From Oscillospiraceae bacterium (GTDB lineage Bacteria > Bacillota > Clostridia > Oscillospirales > Oscillospiraceae), in NCBI GenBank assembly GCA_031282225.1, contig JAITEC010000170.1, positions 1 through 8,472 of the forward strand: a stretch of 8,472 bases of DNA, in the 5' to 3' direction. Under the pieces are notes generated by a model, which saw nothing but the letters and a program-made list of their open reading frames with translations, ran no database searches and was not told where the DNA came from. The position numbers and the translations under genes are program-made. The stretch's first letter is position 1; each line of letters begins with the position of its first letter. Positions 6,661 through 8,472 of this stretch are shown one piece after another.

Positions 6661-6668
6661 ATAACGTC

Positions 6669-7562
6669 TTGTACAATCAAAATATCACCTGTTGCACTAA
6701 ATGCAACAATTCTCCGTGCGGATGCGACACGGGAACATACTGCCCTGTCGGGCCGGCGGGGCCTGTTGGGCCGCGCGGCGATACAGGCCCCGTAGGACCG
6801 CGCGGCACGCAGGGAAGCCCTGGACCGGCCGGCGCGCCGGGTATGCCCGGATGCCCGGGCCCTGCGGGACCGCAGGGCCTAAAAGGCGACGACGGCGCCC
6901 CGGGGGCTATGGGGCCGGCAGGGCCTACGGGAGCCACCGGGCCCGTAGGCCCGCAGGGACCTACAGGAGCCGCCGGGCCCGCAGGCCCGCAGGGACCCAA
7001 GGGCGACACTGGCCCCGCGGGCTCGCAGGGATCTACAGGAGCCGCCGGACCCGCGGGCCCGCAGGGACCCAAGGGCGACACCGGACCCGCAGGCCCACAG
7101 GGACCGCAGGGACCGCAAGGGCCTCCGGGTACATCGCCCCCGGCGCCGACCGCGCCAACACCAGATACGCAGTTCGGCACAGCTAAATTCTGCTCCGCTG
7201 CCAACACCGGCGCCGCAACGCTGAACGACGGTTCGTTTGTCACGTTCAACCGCGACGAGGCGTTTTCCGGAGCGCGGATAGAAGCCGACCGCGCGACGCT
7301 GACACTGGATGATCCCGGCAAATGGAAGATAACTGCGGGAGTGTCTGTGGCATCGTTTACGGGCGCCCCGACACTCACAATGGGGCGCGATGCCGTCTCT
7401 CCCGCGTTTAAGCTGGCAATTGCCGCACCGGGAACCGCATCTTTTGAGTGGATTGCAGATCACCCCGCCGGGACCCGTCTAAAAATCTTCGTCACAGGCG
7501 GCCAGATAGCGCTGACAGGCGACAGCAACGCGTATCTCACGGCAGTAAAACTCAGCGCCTGA
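6669..7562 (+). CDS. Collagen-like protein with BclA-type C-terminal domain
   Basis: This 297-residue protein is probably a filamentous surface or spore-coat/exosporium component. Residues 1-27 form a cysteine-rich head (Cys 8, 9, 12, 17, 19, 25) with no signal peptide. Residues 28-153 are 42 uninterrupted Gly-X-Y triplets rich in GPQ, GPA, GPK and GDT, enough for a collagen triple helix of three chains. A Pro/Thr linker ([12 protein letters not shown]) follows, then a roughly 130-residue globular domain beginning near TQFGTAKF, with alternating beta-strand patterns like the C1q/TNF-like trimerisation domain of BclA proteins. The lack of a signal peptide fits deposition from the mother cell during sporulation, as for BclA-class proteins; that location is inferred. 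The start is TTG 6669 behind AAAGGAG. Transcription is probably monocistronic, from a promoter near 6564-6593 to the terminator at 7622-7661. It converges on recN. Confidence 0.93.
   Translation: MYNQNITCCTKCNNSPCGCDTGTYCPVGPAGPVGPRGDTGPVGPRGTQGSPGPAGAPGMPGCPGPAGPQGLKGDDGAPGAMGPAGPTGATGPVGPQGPTGAAGPAGPQGPKGDTGPAGSQGSTGAAGPAGPQGPKGDTGPAGPQGPQGPQGPPGTSPPAPTAPTPDTQFGTAKFCSAANTGAATLNDGSFVTFNRDEAFSGARIEADRATLTLDDPGKWKITAGVSVASFTGAPTLTMGRDAVSPAFKLAIAAPGTASFEWIADHPAGTRLKIFVTGGQIALTGDSNAYLTAVKLSA
6957..7100 (+). repeat. 72-base tandem repeat (two copies) in the Gly-X-Y region
   Basis: Two adjacent 24-residue units, at 6957-7028 and 7029-7100, encode G(P/S)[16 protein letters not shown] followed by GPAGSQ or GPAGPQ. 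The nucleotide copies are nearly identical. A partial, older-looking half unit ([12 protein letters not shown]) precedes them. Such in-frame repeats expand and contract by slippage, so repeat number may vary between strains. Confidence 0.85.
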
Positions 7563-7621
7563 CACTCTCGCTGAAACAAAAAAATATCCGAGCCGGAGAA
7601 AATGTCCCCGACCCGGACGCG

Positions 7622-7661
7622 AAAAAGGCCGCGCGTCAATTCACTTGGCAGCGGCCTTTTT
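7622..7661. terminator. Bidirectional intrinsic terminator between the collagen-like gene and recN
   Basis: AAAAAGGCCGC at 7622-7632 and GCGGCCTTTTT at 7651-7661 form a perfect 11-base stem with an 18-base loop, and each strand ends in five Ts. It serves the + strand collagen-like gene, whose stop is 59 bases earlier, and the minus strand recN. The right arm lies inside the last codons of recN and the recN stop codon is in the loop. Confidence 0.9.
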
Positions 7662-8472
7662 ATATCGGCTTGCCGTGCGCAACTGTTCCCGGGCGGCTTT
7701 CATAGTGGTATCTGTGACATTCTCTCCGCCTATGAGGCGCGACAGCTCCAAAATGCGCCCGCGCTCATCTAGCTTTTCAATGCTCGTCACTGTGCGCCCG
7801 TCACGCTCGGATTTGCTGATTGCGAAGTGCGCATCCGCCATTGCCGCTATCTGGGACAAGTGCGTCACGCACAGTACCTGCCTGCGAGCAGCCAAATCGC
7901 TGAGTTTTTCAGCCACGCGCTGTGCCGCCACGCCCGAAACTCCGGCATCGACCTCGTCGAACACCATCGCGTCGACGCCGTCGTTTTCAGTTAGCACGTT
8001 CTTGAGCGCCAGCATAATGCGCGACAGTTCGCCGCCGGAGGCTATACGGCTTATGCGTCCCGGCGCCTCTCCGGCATTTGCCGACATCAAAAACCTCACG
8101 CTCTCATTGCCCGATGCGGACAGGCCGAGTTCGCCTCCTGCGGGCTCAAACTCAATCTCAAACTGAACTTGCGCCATATTCAACCGCGCCAGTTCCTCCG
8201 TTATGCGCGAGCGGAGCCGCTCGGCGGCGTCTCGCCGCGCTTCCGTCAGGCTATCGGCCGCCTGGCGGGCGCGTGCGATTGCGTCCGCCAACTCCGCGCC
8301 AAGCCGCCTGGATCGCTCTCCCGAAAGCTCAATATCGTTCAACCGCGCCCGGCACTCTTCCAGGTATCCGAGAGCGGCCCCCTCGTCGCCCCCGTATTTC
8401 CGCGTGACGCGCAGCAGCTCCGCGCGCCTGTCCTCCAGGCTCTCGAGCTCCTCGGGAGAGAATTCCAGACTC
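7641..8472 (-). CDS. recN: RecN, SMC-like DNA repair ATPase, C-terminal part (5' end outside window)
   Basis: The minus-strand frame is open from the right edge (first whole codon at 8471) to a TGA at 7641-7643, giving the last 276 residues of RecN, which acts at DNA double-strand breaks in the cytoplasm. The visible part starts in the coiled coil (FSPEELESLEDRRAELL, then KYGGDEGAALGYLEE) and includes a second long Ala/Arg/Glu-rich helix. The C-terminal ATPase half follows: ABC signature RIASGGELSRIMLALKN, Walker B with D-loop MVFDEVDAGVSGVAAQRV, and H-loop VLCVTHLSQIAAMAD. It ends in the family's ISRLIGG-like block (LSRLIGGENVT) and a short basic tail YKKAAAK. The N-terminal Walker A half lies beyond the window. 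Nothing looks truncated at the C-terminus. The last codons double as one arm of the shared terminator. Confidence 0.97.
   Translation of the reverse strand, partial: SLEFSPEELESLEDRRAELLRVTRKYGGDEGAALGYLEECRARLNDIELSGERSRRLGAELADAIARARQAADSLTEARRDAAERLRSRITEELARLNMAQVQFEIEFEPAGGELGLSASGNESVRFLMSANAGEAPGRISRIASGGELSRIMLALKNVLTENDGVDAMVFDEVDAGVSGVAAQRVAEKLSDLAARRQVLCVTHLSQIAAMADAHFAISKSERDGRTVTSIEKLDERGRILELSRLIGGENVTDTTMKAAREQLRTASRYKKAAAK

Noticed and set aside
6677..7378. Long minus-strand open frame of 233 codons opposite the collagen-like gene, itself rich in Gly-Pro
   Set aside because: GGN/CCN-rich Gly-X-Y codons also read as Gly and Pro on the opposite strand. It has no ribosome binding site or plausible domain; it mirrors the real gene.
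7645..8166. 173-codon + strand frame opposite recN
   Set aside because: The minus strand encodes unmistakable RecN ATPase motifs here. The + frame is Ser/Ala-rich with no recognisable fold.

Overview
The window looks like chromosomal DNA from a G+C-rich member of the Bacillota, most likely a Clostridia-type anaerobe. The evidence is a SufU-containing SUF operon, a diacylglycerol-glucosyltransferase-like GT4 enzyme, an Old Yellow Enzyme/2-enoate reductase-type flavoenzyme, a BclA-like collagen protein and strong AGGAGG-type ribosome binding sites. Isoleucine is written mostly as AUA despite the high G+C (17 of 26 Ile codons in sufS). The taxon is inferred from gene content and was not measured.

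Layout. (1) 1-2999: the 3' part of an iron-sulfur cluster assembly operon on the + strand, sufB (C-terminal end only), sufD, sufS, sufU, with gaps of 24 and 4 bases and then an 11-base overlap. SufS takes sulfur from cysteine, SufU relays it, and SufB/SufD (with a SufC presumably off the left edge) form the scaffold. (2) 3000-3389: a 390-base stretch without an intact gene. It holds a decayed C-terminal piece of a PstS-like phosphate-binding protein, followed by three TTAAyC units spaced exactly 11 bases apart, which resemble a PhoP/Pho box. (3) 3390-6553: a GT4 glycosyltransferase and, 30 bases later, a two-part flavin/Fe-S/NAD oxidoreductase. The second gene is broken by a one-base deficit in a G6 run at 5176-5181; the rest of its reading frame is intact. 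(4) 6554-7562: a likely promoter, a leader hairpin and a collagen-like surface protein with 42 uninterrupted Gly-X-Y triplets and a globular C-terminal domain. (5) 7622-8472: a bidirectional terminator whose stem overlaps the last codons of recN, which runs on the minus strand and leaves the window at the right edge.

The most coherent new hypothesis is regulatory. A Pho-box-like element sits in front of a glycolipid-type glycosyltransferase, next to a dead phosphate-binding-protein gene. That would fit phosphate-starvation lipid remodelling, replacing phospholipid with glycolipid. I found no CRISPR array, tRNA, rRNA, insertion sequence or clearly novel defence system here.
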